Shown here: in pieces, positions 11,607 to 21,956 of the stretch
Layout of the letters: each line of letters opens with the position of its first letter
How positions within the stretch are numbered: the first letter of the stretch is position 1
Assembly: GCF_026627255.1 (NCBI RefSeq)
Contig: NZ_JAPNLM010000005.1
Span: 186,001 to 250,000 of the forward strand
DNA: 64,000 bases
Reading direction: 5' to 3'
DNA from: Streptomyces antarcticus
GTDB lineage: Bacteria > Actinomycetota > Actinomycetes > Streptomycetales > Streptomycetaceae
The notes under the pieces: model-generated
The model's database searches: none
The model's input: the letters and a program-made list of their open reading frames with translations, nothing else
What the model was told of the DNA's origin: nothing
Position numbers and translations under genes: made by a program

Positions 11607-11842
11607 GCGCGCGCACGGAGACCGCCGCGGAGGCCGAGGCGTTCGCCTACCTGTGGCAGGAGCCCGAGGACGGGCTCCGGTGGGTCATCTGGGACCTGGA
11701 CGAGGAGACCATGGTCTTCGACCGGGAGATCAACTGCCCCGTCCACATCGACGACGACGCGATCCATTCCGAGGTGCTGCGCAGGATGCGCGACGCCGGT
11801 GTGCCGGAGAGCCGTGACTATCCGGGCCGCCCCTGCGCGTAG
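11603..11842 (+). CDS. Small acidic hypothetical protein
   Basis: This 79-residue protein starts at a GTG overlapping the amidohydrolase stop, so it is translationally coupled to it. It is soluble and acidic, with aromatic-rich WQEPEDGLRWVIWDLDEE and a single internal Cys in EINCPVHID. I do not recognise a family. Coupling suggests a partner or accessory of the amidohydrolase. Confidence 0.65.
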   Translation: MSARTETAAEAEAFAYLWQEPEDGLRWVIWDLDEETMVFDREINCPVHIDDDAIHSEVLRRMRDAGVPESRDYPGRPCA

Positions 11843-11897
11843 GGGCCGGACGGGATGCGGCCCGGGCGGGGACCGGTGCGGAGTTTGGTCCGCCAGC

Positions 11898-11916
11898 TTA
11901 AGTAAGGCTACCCTTA
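11898..11916. promoter_or_regulatory. Iron box upstream of the NAGS-like GNAT gene
   Basis: TTAAGTAAGGCTACCCTTA matches the iron-box consensus at 15 of 19 positions and ends about 70 bp before the TTG start at 11988. It separates the amidohydrolase pair from the acetyltransferase and should make the latter iron-repressed. Confidence 0.72.
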
Positions 11917-11987
11917 GTTGATGGCTCCGGTGGTGCGGCGATCCTGCCGCCTTCCGCGCGTGCTGGAGCCGTAAGGAAAGGGAACCC

Positions 11988-12512
11988 TTGATCACGGCCA
12001 CTGCGCGGACCGCCCCCCGGTCCGCCCGCACCCCCCTGCCCGCCGCCCTTCCCGTACGCTCCGCGAAACCCCGGGACGCCGCCGCCCTCTCGGCCCTGTC
12101 CCGGCCGTTCGCGCGGTCCGGGGCGCTGCGTGCGCGCCCCTTCTCCCTCTACCTGTCGGACGCCGCCGACTTCCTTCTCGTGGAGGCCTCCGACGGGACG
12201 CTCGAAGGCTGCCTGGGCCTCGGTGCCCACCCGGCCGACCCGGCGCGCGGCCACGGGCCCGCAGGCGTCCTGTACAACTTCTGCGTAGCTCCCCGCAGTC
12301 AGGGCCGCGGCATCGGGGCGATGCTCCTGCGCGGCGCGCTGCTCCGCGCGAACTCCCGCGGCCTGACCGCCCTGTTCACCGCGACGACGGGAGGCGGCGC
12401 GCTGTTCCTCCGGCACGGCTTCGCCCCGGCCGACGCGGGCCGGGCCCCGGCGGACTGGGCGAACTCGCTCTCTCCCCGGCGGAACTCGCGGATCCTCGCC
12501 CGCGCCCTCTGA
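11988..12512 (+). CDS. GNAT acetyltransferase, probable short-form N-acetylglutamate synthase
   Basis: This 174-residue GNAT protein has the acetyl-CoA loop in NFCVAPRSQGRGIGAML (~99-115). The tail NSRILARAL and the preceding HGF segment resemble the end of actinobacterial ArgA-type N-acetylglutamate synthases, which acetylate glutamate as the first step to ornithine. The TTG start is supported by AAGGAAAGGGA just upstream. It converges on an argC-J-B-D operon and has its own iron box, so it plausibly provides the first step of a dedicated ornithine pathway. The family is clear; the substrate is inferred from the C-terminal resemblance and context. Confidence 0.7.
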   Translation: MITATARTAPRSARTPLPAALPVRSAKPRDAAALSALSRPFARSGALRARPFSLYLSDAADFLLVEASDGTLEGCLGLGAHPADPARGHGPAGVLYNFCVAPRSQGRGIGAMLLRGALLRANSRGLTALFTATTGGGALFLRHGFAPADAGRAPADWANSLSPRRNSRILARAL

Positions 12513-12526
12513 CGGGCGCCCCGGGC

Positions 12527-12604
12527 ACGCGTGAGGGCCGGGTACGCGTGAGGGCCGGGTACGCGTGAGGGCCGGGCTTCCCCGCGGGGAAGCCCGGCCC
12601 TCAC
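12527..12604. terminator. Three 17-bp repeats ending in a 40-bp palindrome, probable bidirectional terminator
   Basis: ACGCGTGAGGGCCGGGT occurs at 12527 and 12544, with a third near-copy at 12561 that runs into a perfect palindrome (12565-12604, 20-bp arms with no spacer). It lies between the convergent GNAT and argD genes and ends 4 bp before the argD stop codon. Confidence 0.85.
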
Positions 12605-12608
12605 CGCC

Positions 12609-13820
12609 TCAGGCGCCGAGGGCGTCCGGCAGCGCCGCGAGCAACGCGTCCACCTGGGCGCCGGGGACGGTCAGTGCCGGGGCGAGCCGTACGGTCGCGG
12701 GTCCGGCCGCGTTGACGAGGAAGCCCGCGTCCTGGGCCGCCCGCTGTACGCGCGCCGCGACCGGTTCGGTGAGGCCGATGCCCAGCAGCAGCCCCGCACC
12801 CCGCACTTCGGCCACCCGGGGATGGCCGAGCGCCCGGATGCCGCGGCGGAGCCGCTCGCCCTGCCGGGTGACGTGCGCGAGCAGGTCCTGCGCCCCGATG
12901 GTCTCCAGGACCGCCAGGGCGGCCGCGCAGGCCACCGGGTTGCCGCCGAAGGTCGAACCGTGCTGCCCCGGCGTCAGCAGGTCGGCGGCCGCCCCGAAGG
13001 CGATCGTCGCGCCGATCGGCATGCCGCCGCCCAACCCCTTGGCCAGGACCACCACATCGGGGTCGACGCCGTCCGCCGCCTGATGGGCGAACCAGTGCCC
13101 GGTACGGCCGATCCCGGTCTGCACCTCGTCCATCACCAGCAGCGTCCCGGTGGCCCGGGTGATCTCACGGGCCGCCCGCAGGTAACCCGCGGGCGGCACG
13201 ATCACGCCGGCCTCGCCCTGGACCGGCTCGATGAACACGGCCGCCGTGTCCCGCGTCACCGCGGCCCGCAGGGCGTCCGTGTCGCCGTACGGTACGTGCG
13301 ACACATCGCCCGGCAGCGGCAGGAACGGCTCGCGCTTGGCGGGCTGACCGGTGAGCGCGAGCGCGCCCATGGTGCGCCCGTGGAAACCGCCCTCGGCGGC
13401 CACCATCCCGGTCCGCCCGGTCCGCCGGGCAATCTTGAAGGCGGCTTCGACCGCCTCCGCGCCGGAGTTGGAGAAGAACACCCGGCCGGGCCTGCCCAGC
13501 AGTCCCAGCAGCCGCTCCGCGAGCGCGACCGGCGGCTCGGCGGCGTAGAGGTTGGAGACGTGGCCCAGCCGCGCCACCTGCGCGGCGACCGCCGCCACCA
13601 CGGCGGGGTGGGCGTGGCCGAGGGCGTTCACCGCGATCCCGGCGGTGAAGTCGGCGTACGCCCGGCCCGCCTCGTCCCACACGGTGCTCCCCTCCCCGCG
13701 GACCAGGGCCAGCGGAGGGGTGCCGTAGGTGTGCATCATCACCGCGCGCCAGCGGTCCGCCAGCGCCTCGCGGTCCCCGTCCGCGGCGGGCCGGCGGATC
13801 ACGTCGTTGCCGAGGGGCAT
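12609..13820 (-). CDS. argD: Acetylornithine aminotransferase
   Basis: This 403-residue class III PLP aminotransferase converts N-acetylglutamate semialdehyde to N2-acetylornithine. It shows [26 protein letters not shown], the Asp of [13 protein letters not shown] and the PLP lysine in [13 protein letters not shown] (~257). The ATG at 13820 has a strong GGAGGAGAG site, which lies within the end of argB (22-bp overlap). It is the last gene of the argC-J-B-D operon, which begins behind an iron box, so this is probably a siderophore-dedicated copy beside a housekeeping arg set elsewhere. Confidence 0.95.
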   Translation of the reverse strand: MPLGNDVIRRPAADGDREALADRWRAVMMHTYGTPPLALVRGEGSTVWDEAGRAYADFTAGIAVNALGHAHPAVVAAVAAQVARLGHVSNLYAAEPPVALAERLLGLLGRPGRVFFSNSGAEAVEAAFKIARRTGRTGMVAAEGGFHGRTMGALALTGQPAKREPFLPLPGDVSHVPYGDTDALRAAVTRDTAAVFIEPVQGEAGVIVPPAGYLRAAREITRATGTLLVMDEVQTGIGRTGHWFAHQAADGVDPDVVVLAKGLGGGMPIGATIAFGAAADLLTPGQHGSTFGGNPVACAAALAVLETIGAQDLLAHVTRQGERLRRGIRALGHPRVAEVRGAGLLLGIGLTEPVAARVQRAAQDAGFLVNAAGPATVRLAPALTVPGAQVDALLAALPDALGA

Positions 13821-14784
13821 GCCGTTCTCTCCTCCAGGTCCGGGACCACGGTGGTCCCGGGGACGTCGCCGGAGACGACCCCGCGCAGCACGGAGTGCGG
13901 CACCCGGCCGTCCAGGACGTGCGCCGAGCGCACGCCCGCCCGGACGGCCCGCAGGCAGCCCTCCATCTTGGGCAGCATGCCGCTCGCCAGCTCCGGCAGC
14001 AGCTTCTCGACCTCTTCGGCCGTCATCCGCCCGATGACCTCGGTGCTGTGCGGCCAGTCCGCGTACAGCCCCTCGACGTCGGTGAGCATCACCAGCTTCT
14101 CCGCGTCGAGGGCGACCGCCAGGGCCGCCGCCGCGAGGTCGGCGTTGATGTTGTAGACCTGTCCGTCCGCCCCGCGCGCCACGGGGGAGACGACCGGGAT
14201 GCGCCCCTGAGCCAGGAGTGCCCGGACGGTGTCCGCGTTCACGTCGACGATGTTGCCGACCAGCCCGATGTCCACGGGTTCGCCGTCCACCCACGCCGTC
14301 CGCCGGACGGCGGTCATGGTGTGCGCGTCCTCGCCCGACATCCCCACCGCGTACGGCCCGTGCGCGTTGACCAGGCCCACCAGCTCCCGCTGGACACGGC
14401 CCGTGAGGACCATCCGGACCACGTCCATCACCTCCGGGGTCGTCACCCGCAGGCCCGCCTCGAAGCGGACCTCCAGGCCGAGCCGGCCGAGCAGGGCGCT
14501 GATCTGCGGACCGCCGCCGTGCACGACGACCGGGAGCAGACCGGCGCGCCGCAGGTCCACGACGTCCTGGGCGAAGGTCCGTTTGAGGTCCTCGTCCACC
14601 ATCGCGTTGCCGCCGAACTTGATCACGACGATCCGGCCCTGGAGGTGCTCGACCCGGAGCCGCTCCCGCAGGGGCGGTTCCAGGACAGCCGTGACCCCTG
14701 TGACAGCCGTGACAGCCGCGACCGCCGTGTTCGCAGTGTTCGCGTTCCCGGCGGCGACGGGATCCGTCCGTGTGCCCGTCGCGC

Positions 14785-14788
<4 letters not shown>
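13799..14788 (-). CDS. argB: Acetylglutamate kinase
   Basis: This 329-residue amino-acid kinase phosphorylates N-acetylglutamate. Diagnostic segments are [26 protein letters not shown] and [16 protein letters not shown]. The ATG overlaps the argJ stop (ATGA) and the end overlaps the argD start. The N-terminus carries about 35 extra residues, low-complexity and rich in Ala, Thr and Val, before the kinase core. It belongs to the operon behind the argC iron box. Confidence 0.95.
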
Positions 14789-16313
<1,525 letters not shown>

Positions 16314-16327
16314 TCAGCCGCATTCGC

Positions 16328-16346
16328 TTAGGTCAGGCTAACCTAA
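16328..16346. promoter_or_regulatory. Near-perfect iron box controlling the argC-J-B-D operon
   Basis: TTAGGTCAGGCTAACCTAA matches the 19-bp iron-box consensus at 18 positions, the best match in the window. The outer arms extend it to GCTTAGGT...ACCTAAGC (16326-16348). The only nearby gene starts are argC (108 bp away, pointing away from the box) and the end of the GH16 gene, so argC is the target. Confidence 0.92.
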
Positions 16347-16470
16347 GCCAGAGGGTGCGGTGGAGGGGTGTCGGTGCCTATCGGGATGATTCGGGCTTCC
16401 TCGAGCGAAGGAGGCGCCCCGGGGATCCCCATCGGCCGCGCGGATTCCGCCCCGGGCGTCCCGGGCCGGG

Positions 16471-17748
16471 TCAGCCCGCCGGGACCGTCCACTTCTGCTG
16501 GGCGGCCCCGGTGCAGGTCCACAGCTGCAGCCGCGTCCCGTTGGCGGAGTTGCCGCCGGAGACGTCGAGGCACTTGTTCGCCTGCGGGTTGACGATGTCC
16601 CGGGCCCCGGACACCGCCCAGCGCTGGGCGCCGGTCCCGTTGCAGTCGTACAGCTGGAGGGGGGTGCCGTCGGCGGTGCCGCCGCTCGCGACGTCGAGGC
16701 ACTTGCCGAGCGCCCGTACGGTTCCGTCGGAGCCGAGGGTCCAGCGCTGGGCGCCCGTGCCGTTGCAGTCGTACAGCTGGACCGGGGTGCCGTTGGCCGG
16801 GTTCGCCGCGGCCACGTCGACGCACTTGCCGGCGAGCCCGCTGATCTGGCCGGTCCGGCCGCCGGGGCCGCCGTCGTACGAGGTGACGCGGACGTGGTCG
16901 ACCACCAGCTGCTGGGGGAAGGCCGTGCTGCCGTCGGGGTCGCCCGGCCAGTAGCCGCCCACCGCGAGGTTGAGGATCAGGAAGAACGGCTTGTTGAAGG
17001 CCCAGCTGCGCCCGCCCAGGTCGGCGGGGGTGCGCCGCTGGTAGACGACGCCGTCGACGGACCAGGTGACGGAGTCGGGCGCCCAGTCGACGGCGAAGGT
17101 GTGGAAGGCGTCGGCGAAGGCCTGGCCGCCGGGGAGGGAGTACGCCGCCCCGATGCCGCCGGCGCCGGAATAGCCGGGCCCGTGGAGGGTGCCGTGCACG
17201 GTCGACGGTTCGAAGCCGACGTTCTCCATCACGTCGATCTCACCGGAGTTGGGCCAGCCGACCTGGCCGATGTCGTTGCCGAGCATCCAGAAGGCGGGCC
17301 ACATGCCCTGGCCCCGCGGCACCTTGAGCCTCGCCTCGACGTGTCCGTACGTCTGGGTGAAGCGGCCCGCCGTGTTCAGCCGGGCCGAGGTGTACTCGCA
17401 ACGGCCGTACCAGCAGCTGTAGTCGGACGGGTTCTCGCGGCGTGCGGTGATGACCAGGTGGCCCTGCCCGTCGAGGGCCGCGTTGCGGTTGCCCGCCGTG
17501 TAGTACTGCCGCTCGTGGTTGTTGACGTTGTCGCCGGTCTCGACCTGCCATCTACCGGGGTCGACGGCGGCTCCGGCCGGTCCGTCGAAGTCGTCGGAGA
17601 AGGTCACGGCCGCGGGGGCCGCGGCGGCCGCCATCGGGGCGGGGGCGGGGTCGGCGGCGCCGGTGGCGGGGGCGGCCAGGCCGCCCCAGCAGGTGAGGGC
17701 GAGGGCGCATAAGAGCGCGCGCCGGTGCCAGGTGGGGTGCACGGTCAT
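16471..17748 (-). CDS. Secreted GH16 beta-glucanase with C-terminal ricin-type carbohydrate-binding domain
   Basis: This 425-residue secreted enzyme probably hydrolyses beta-1,3- or mixed-linkage glucans outside the cell. A signal peptide (RRALLCALALTCWGGLAAPA, ~10-30) is followed by a GH16 domain (~55-285) with the catalytic motif EIDVMENVG (~168). The C-terminal CBM13 domain (~300-425) has three lobes, marked GAQRWTL, GAQRWAV and QQKWTV. The ATG at 17748 places the signal peptide correctly; upstream in-frame starts would add ~25 residues. It is unrelated to the adjacent iron locus. Confidence 0.94.
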   Translation of the reverse strand: MTVHPTWHRRALLCALALTCWGGLAAPATGAADPAPAPMAAAAAPAAVTFSDDFDGPAGAAVDPGRWQVETGDNVNNHERQYYTAGNRNAALDGQGHLVITARRENPSDYSCWYGRCEYTSARLNTAGRFTQTYGHVEARLKVPRGQGMWPAFWMLGNDIGQVGWPNSGEIDVMENVGFEPSTVHGTLHGPGYSGAGGIGAAYSLPGGQAFADAFHTFAVDWAPDSVTWSVDGVVYQRRTPADLGGRSWAFNKPFFLILNLAVGGYWPGDPDGSTAFPQQLVVDHVRVTSYDGGPGGRTGQISGLAGKCVDVAAANPANGTPVQLYDCNGTGAQRWTLGSDGTVRALGKCLDVASGGTADGTPLQLYDCNGTGAQRWAVSGARDIVNPQANKCLDVSGGNSANGTRLQLWTCTGAAQQKWTVPAG

Positions 17749-18126
17749 CACATCGCTTCGGGTGTGGGGGGGGGTGTGCGGAGCGGTGCCATAAGGCGGC
17801 GAAGCCATGCCCATGACAAACATCTGTCAGGGAGTGAACGCGGAAGCAGGCCGTCCGGGCCTCTTTGTTCACTACTTGATTCAAGGTGCGCGGTACGCCC
17901 GCGTCAAGACCTCCGCACGGTCCGTCCGACGCGCACCACCGCCCATCGCGCCTGTCGCCGGCGCGGTGCTCGGGCGACGCGGTGCTCGGGAGGCGCGGTG
18001 CATTGGAGTGGCCCGCGCCGCGGCGGAGGGCGTGGCTCCCGCTCGGCCCCCGGCGGCTGCCTAGGGTCGGCGGGACCAGGCCGGCACGGCTTCCGGCCGA
18101 CCGCTCCGGAACAGGCGGGTGGAATC
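17749..18126. other. Intergenic region with an 11-bp palindrome
   Basis: This divergent gap between the GH16 and NHL genes has no gene I can support. It contains the perfect palindrome CTTGATTCAAG (17875-17885), a plausible operator, in a locally less GC-rich stretch (17810-17890). A GCGGTGCTCGGG repeat lies at about 17965-17990. Confidence 0.5.
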
Positions 18127-19104
18127 GTGGAACGCATCACGGCCGAGTCGCACGCACACGAGCCCCGGACCCCCGCCGGGCGGACCCGGCCGCGGCTGAC
18201 CCGGCGCCTCGCCGCCCTCGCCGGACTGCTGCTCCTGTGCGCGCTGCCCGCGCGTCCGGTGGGCGCCGCCGGGCCGGACGACGTACGGTCACCCGTCAAC
18301 CCGCCGCTGTACGTCTCCGACTACGGCAACAACCGCGTCGTCACCCTGCCCGCCGACGGCGCCGCTCAGACCACCGTCCCGCTGGACGGCCTGGTACGCC
18401 CGACGGGCCTGGCCTGGGACCGTACGGGCCGCCTCTACGTCGCCGACACCGGCAACAACCGCGTGGTGCGTTCGTCCCCGGACGGGAGCGGGCAGTCCAC
18501 CGTTCCCACCGAGGGCCTCTCGCGCCCCCTGGGCCTCGCCGTCGACGGCGCCGGCGCGCTGTACGTCGCCGACAGCTTCAACGACCGCGTCGTGAAGGTC
18601 CCCGCCGACGGGAGCCCCCAGACGACCGTTCCCACCACCGGGCTGCTGCACCCCTGGGGGCTTGCCCTGGAACCCGACGGGGACCTGTACGTCTCCGACT
18701 TCGTCAACGACCGCGTCGTGAAGGTCCCCGCCGACGGGAGCGGCCAGAGCACCGTCCCCACCACCGGCCTCTCCCAGCCCACCGGCCTGGCGCTGAGCAC
18801 GAACGGAGACCTCTACGTCTCCGACAGCGGCAACAACCGGGTGGTGAGGATCGCCGCCGCCACCGGCGCCCAGACGACCGTTCCCACCACCGGCCTGAAC
18901 AGCCCGCTCGGCCTCGCCCTCGACGGCCGGGGCATGCTCTACGTGGCCGACGCCTTCAACAACCGCGTCATCCGCGTCCGGCCCGCCGACGGCGCCCAGA
19001 CGACCCTGGACTCCACGGGCCTCAACACCCCCACCGGCCTCGCCTTCCCGCCGCGCCGCGCCCGCCCGGTGGACCCGGGCCCGCAGTCCGGCCCGGCGCG
19101 GTAG
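18127..19104 (+). CDS. Secreted NHL-repeat beta-propeller protein
   Basis: This 325-residue protein has an N-terminal signal (LAALAGLLLLCALPARPVGA, ~30-50) and six consecutive repeats of the form LYV(S/A)D..N(N/D)RVV, each followed by a PADG.(G/A)Q(T/S)TVP.(T/E)GL connector. Six such blades suggest a complete six-bladed NHL propeller, as in secreted Vgb- or PknD-sensor-like domains. The GTG start gives the signal peptide a basic N-region. There is no catalytic domain or anchor; a binding or scaffold role outside the cell is likely but the ligand is unknown. The high DNA similarity between blades suggests recent duplication. Confidence 0.82.
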   Translation: MERITAESHAHEPRTPAGRTRPRLTRRLAALAGLLLLCALPARPVGAAGPDDVRSPVNPPLYVSDYGNNRVVTLPADGAAQTTVPLDGLVRPTGLAWDRTGRLYVADTGNNRVVRSSPDGSGQSTVPTEGLSRPLGLAVDGAGALYVADSFNDRVVKVPADGSPQTTVPTTGLLHPWGLALEPDGDLYVSDFVNDRVVKVPADGSGQSTVPTTGLSQPTGLALSTNGDLYVSDSGNNRVVRIAAATGAQTTVPTTGLNSPLGLALDGRGMLYVADAFNNRVIRVRPADGAQTTLDSTGLNTPTGLAFPPRRARPVDPGPQSGPAR

Positions 19105-19204
19105 GCGTGGGATCTGGTGGAACGCCGCTCGGCCGCGAGAACCACCGCGGCGACGTGTCCTGAGGCCTGCTCGGGCGGTCCCTGCCGGCGGGCCGGACAC
19201 GCGT

Positions 19205-19236
19205 CAGGGGTTCGCCCGTGAACGGGTGAACCCCTG
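19205..19236. terminator. Hairpin between convergent genes
   Basis: CAGGGGTTCGCCCG pairs with CGGGTGAACCCCTG with one mismatch and a 4-nt loop. It lies between the ends of the NHL and GlsB-type genes and probably terminates both. Confidence 0.7.
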
Positions 19237-19265
19237 TACGTGTGACGCCCGCGCGGGGCGCGGTG

Positions 19266-19538
19266 TCAGGCGTGGCTGCGCCGGCCGCCGGTGACGAGGC
19301 GGTAGACGACGAGGAGGATGACCGAGCCGATGATGGCGGCGATCCAGGTGGAGAGGTCGAAGAAGCCGTCGATGGAGTCGACGCCGAATATGACCTTGCC
19401 GAGCCATCCGCCGAGGAGACCGCCCGCGACGCCGATGAGCATGGTGATGATGATGCCGCCCGGGTCCTTGCCCGGCATCAGAGCCTTCGCGATGAAGCCG
19501 GCCAGCAGCCCGATGAGGATCCAAGCGATGATGCCCAC
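19266..19538 (-). CDS. GlsB/YeaQ/YmgE-family small membrane protein
   Basis: This 90-residue protein has three hydrophobic helices with glycine-rich packing (GIIAWILIGLLAGFIAKAL, GIIITMLIGVAGGLLGGWLG, IIGSVILLVVYRLVTG). That is the transglycosylase-associated or stress-induced membrane family. The GTG at 19538 follows GAGGTAGGAGA at good spacing; the longer reading to 19691 lacks such a site. Such proteins often accompany envelope stress responses. The molecular role is not established. Confidence 0.88.
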   Translation of the reverse strand: MGIIAWILIGLLAGFIAKALMPGKDPGGIIITMLIGVAGGLLGGWLGKVIFGVDSIDGFFDLSTWIAAIIGSVILLVVYRLVTGGRRSHA

Positions 19539-19541
19539 GAT

Positions 19542-19925
19542 GTGTCTCCTACCTCGTCGTATAAAGCTTGTGTCAGAACACCGTCTGTTCGGCGTGAGCG
19601 CTTTCAAACCCGCCTTCTCCACCGGACCGCACCGGATCCGGCGATCGGTGACGCGATCCGGGGCGGACGACCGGCCGCGGAGCGCGCGCACGGTACAGGG
19701 AGAGGGCCCCGGCCCGGGCCCTCCGGGCCGCCTTTAGCCGATGTTGCGCAACCGGCTCGGACCCGGCGCCGGCCGCACTATCGTCCACATCTCGCCATGA
19801 GTTCCTGCTCTGCCCGAGTCCGTCCCGTCACCACAGGGGAGCCGTACCGTCCGGCTCCTGCCGTGCGCGACCGGCCCCGGGCGGCGGTGCCCCCGCCGGC
19901 GACCGCCCCCGGAGACTGCCTCTTC
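19542..19925. other. Intergenic region upstream of the CopC-CopD gene
   Basis: Divergent spacer between the GlsB-type and copper genes. It must hold both promoters, but I cannot point to a convincing -35/-10 pair or copper operator. An in-frame ATG at 19798 could extend the CopC-CopD protein, but it would bury the signal peptide. Confidence 0.4.
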
Positions 19926-21851
19926 ATGCACACTGGACCGCCGCCCGCCAGGACGTCGCACAAGGCCCTGGCGCTGGTCGCCACCCTCTTCGCCCTGTTC
20001 GCCCTCGTCCTCGGCGGGGCGGGGCCGGCCTTCGCGCACACCGGCCTCAGCGGCTCCGATCCCGCGGACGGCACCGTCCTCAAGACGGCTCCGCAGCACG
20101 TCACCCTCACCTTCACCGAGTCGGTCGGCTTCTCCGAGGACTCCCTGCGCGTGTTGTCGCCGGACAACGAGCGCGTGAACCCGCGTCAGGCCCACCACGT
20201 GGACGGCCAGGGGAACACCGCCCGGGTGGAGCTGTCCGGCACACTGCCCCAGGGCACGTACACCGTGGCCTGGCGGGTCGTCTCCGCCGACGGCCACCCG
20301 ATCTCCGGCGCGTTCGTCTTCTCCATCGGCCGGATGTCGGAGACCGCCGCCGTGGTGGCCACCGGATCGCCGGACGACACCGCGGCCAGCCGCGCGTACG
20401 GCTTCTTCCGCCACGTCGCCTACAGCGGCCTCGCCCTCCTCGTCGGAGCCGCCGCGTTCGTCCTGGTGTGCTGGCCCGGCGCGGCCGCGGCCCGACCGGT
20501 GCGCAGACTGCTGGTTACGGGGTGGGCGATGCTCGTGGCGTCCACCGCGGCCCTGTTGCTGCTGCGCGGACCGTACGAGACGGCGGGCCCGATCACGTCG
20601 GTGTTCGACCTGTCCGACCTGGGCCGGACCGTCACCGGGAGACCCGGGCTCGCGCTCCTCGCACGGCTCGCGCTCCTCGCGGCCGCCGCCGTGTGGCTGA
20701 GGAGCCCGGCCCTACGACTCGACCCTCCGGACGAGGGACCGCGGCAGCGGGACCCCGGTGCCCGGGTCCGTCAGGCCGGAGCGCTGCTCGCCGTGGGCCT
20801 GGCGTTCACCTGGGCCGCCGCCGAACACGCCTCCGCCGGAATCCAGGTGCCGCTGGCCGTTCCCGTGTCCGTGCTGCACCTGCTGGCCATGGGGGTCTGG
20901 CTGGGCGGCCTGATCACACTGGTGCTCCTGCTGCGGCACCGGGGGCCCGGCGGCCGCGACGTTCCGGCTGCCGCCATCGGCCGCTTCTCGACCCTGGCCT
21001 TCACCGCCGTCGCCGTCCTGGTCGCCACCGGGGTGTACCAGTCCTGGCGGCAGGTCGGTTCCTGGGAGGCGCTGACCACCACGTCGTACGGCAGGATCCT
21101 CATCGTCAAGATCGCCGCCGTGGTCCTCGTCCTGTGCGCGGCCTCCTTCGCCCGCCGGTGGACCGCCCGCCTCGTTCCCGGGGAACCGCCGGCCGCGGAG
21201 TGGCAGGTGGTGCCCGAACGCAGGCTGGTGAGCACCGCGCGGACGATCGGAGCGCCGGCCTCCCCGGAGTCGACAGGCGCGGCGGACTCCTCCGGCGCGT
21301 CCGCCGGCGGGGAGCCGGGCGACGACACCGGGACGCCGCCCGCCCCGCAGGCCGAGCGGTACCGGCGCGGCCTGCGCCGTACGGTGACCGCCGAAGCCGT
21401 ACTGGGGGTCGTGGTTCTGGCGATCACCACCCTGCTCACCGGCACCCAGCCCAGCCGCGCCGCCGGCGGGACGGCCGCGGCCGCCACCGCGCGGGAGCCG
21501 CAGGCGAAGGTGGTCACGGTCCCGTTCGACATGGGGACGGCCGGCCGGAGCGGCACGGCGCAGATCACACTGGCGCCGGGACGCGTCGGCGAGAACACGG
21601 TGGAGGTCGTGGTGTTCAGCGCGGACGGGGGACTGGCCACCGTCCCCGAACTCCGCCTCACCCTCACGCAGGAGGACCAGGGAATCGGCCCGCTCGACGC
21701 CAGGCTCAAGAACCAGAAGGGGTACTGGGCCGCCTACGACCTGCGGCTGCCCATGCCCGGCGAGTGGACCCTGAACCTCACGGTGCGCACCACCGACATC
21801 GACCAGGTCACCGTGCGCGAGAGCGTCCGCATCACAGCCTCGCCACGGTGA
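19926..21851 (+). CDS. CopC-CopD fusion copper-handling membrane protein
   Basis: This 641-residue protein resembles B. subtilis YcnJ. A signal peptide (~10-38) ends at FAHTGLSGSDPADG, placing a histidine at the mature N-terminus as in copper-binding CopC domains; a second ligand candidate is the His of SADGHPISG. A multi-helix CopD domain follows (~155-400). A charged linker and a further helix lead into an extracytoplasmic beta domain (~520-641). It probably imports or buffers copper. The ATG at 19926 is chosen because it places the signal peptide first. A YcnI-like gene lies convergently downstream, a known pairing. Confidence 0.88.
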   Translation: MHTGPPPARTSHKALALVATLFALFALVLGGAGPAFAHTGLSGSDPADGTVLKTAPQHVTLTFTESVGFSEDSLRVLSPDNERVNPRQAHHVDGQGNTARVELSGTLPQGTYTVAWRVVSADGHPISGAFVFSIGRMSETAAVVATGSPDDTAASRAYGFFRHVAYSGLALLVGAAAFVLVCWPGAAAARPVRRLLVTGWAMLVASTAALLLLRGPYETAGPITSVFDLSDLGRTVTGRPGLALLARLALLAAAAVWLRSPALRLDPPDEGPRQRDPGARVRQAGALLAVGLAFTWAAAEHASAGIQVPLAVPVSVLHLLAMGVWLGGLITLVLLLRHRGPGGRDVPAAAIGRFSTLAFTAVAVLVATGVYQSWRQVGSWEALTTTSYGRILIVKIAAVVLVLCAASFARRWTARLVPGEPPAAEWQVVPERRLVSTARTIGAPASPESTGAADSSGASAGGEPGDDTGTPPAPQAERYRRGLRRTVTAEAVLGVVVLAITTLLTGTQPSRAAGGTAAAATAREPQAKVVTVPFDMGTAGRSGTAQITLAPGRVGENTVEVVVFSADGGLATVPELRLTLTQEDQGIGPLDARLKNQKGYWAAYDLRLPMPGEWTLNLTVRTTDIDQVTVRESVRITASPR

Positions 21852-21956
21852 CGGTGGCGGTGCGGTGTTGATGTTGGCGTTCGTGGCGGCGCACGGCCCC
21901 GCCGCCGTGGCCGGCGCCCGGGCGGGCCACGGCGGCCTCGGCCACGGTCGCTCCGG

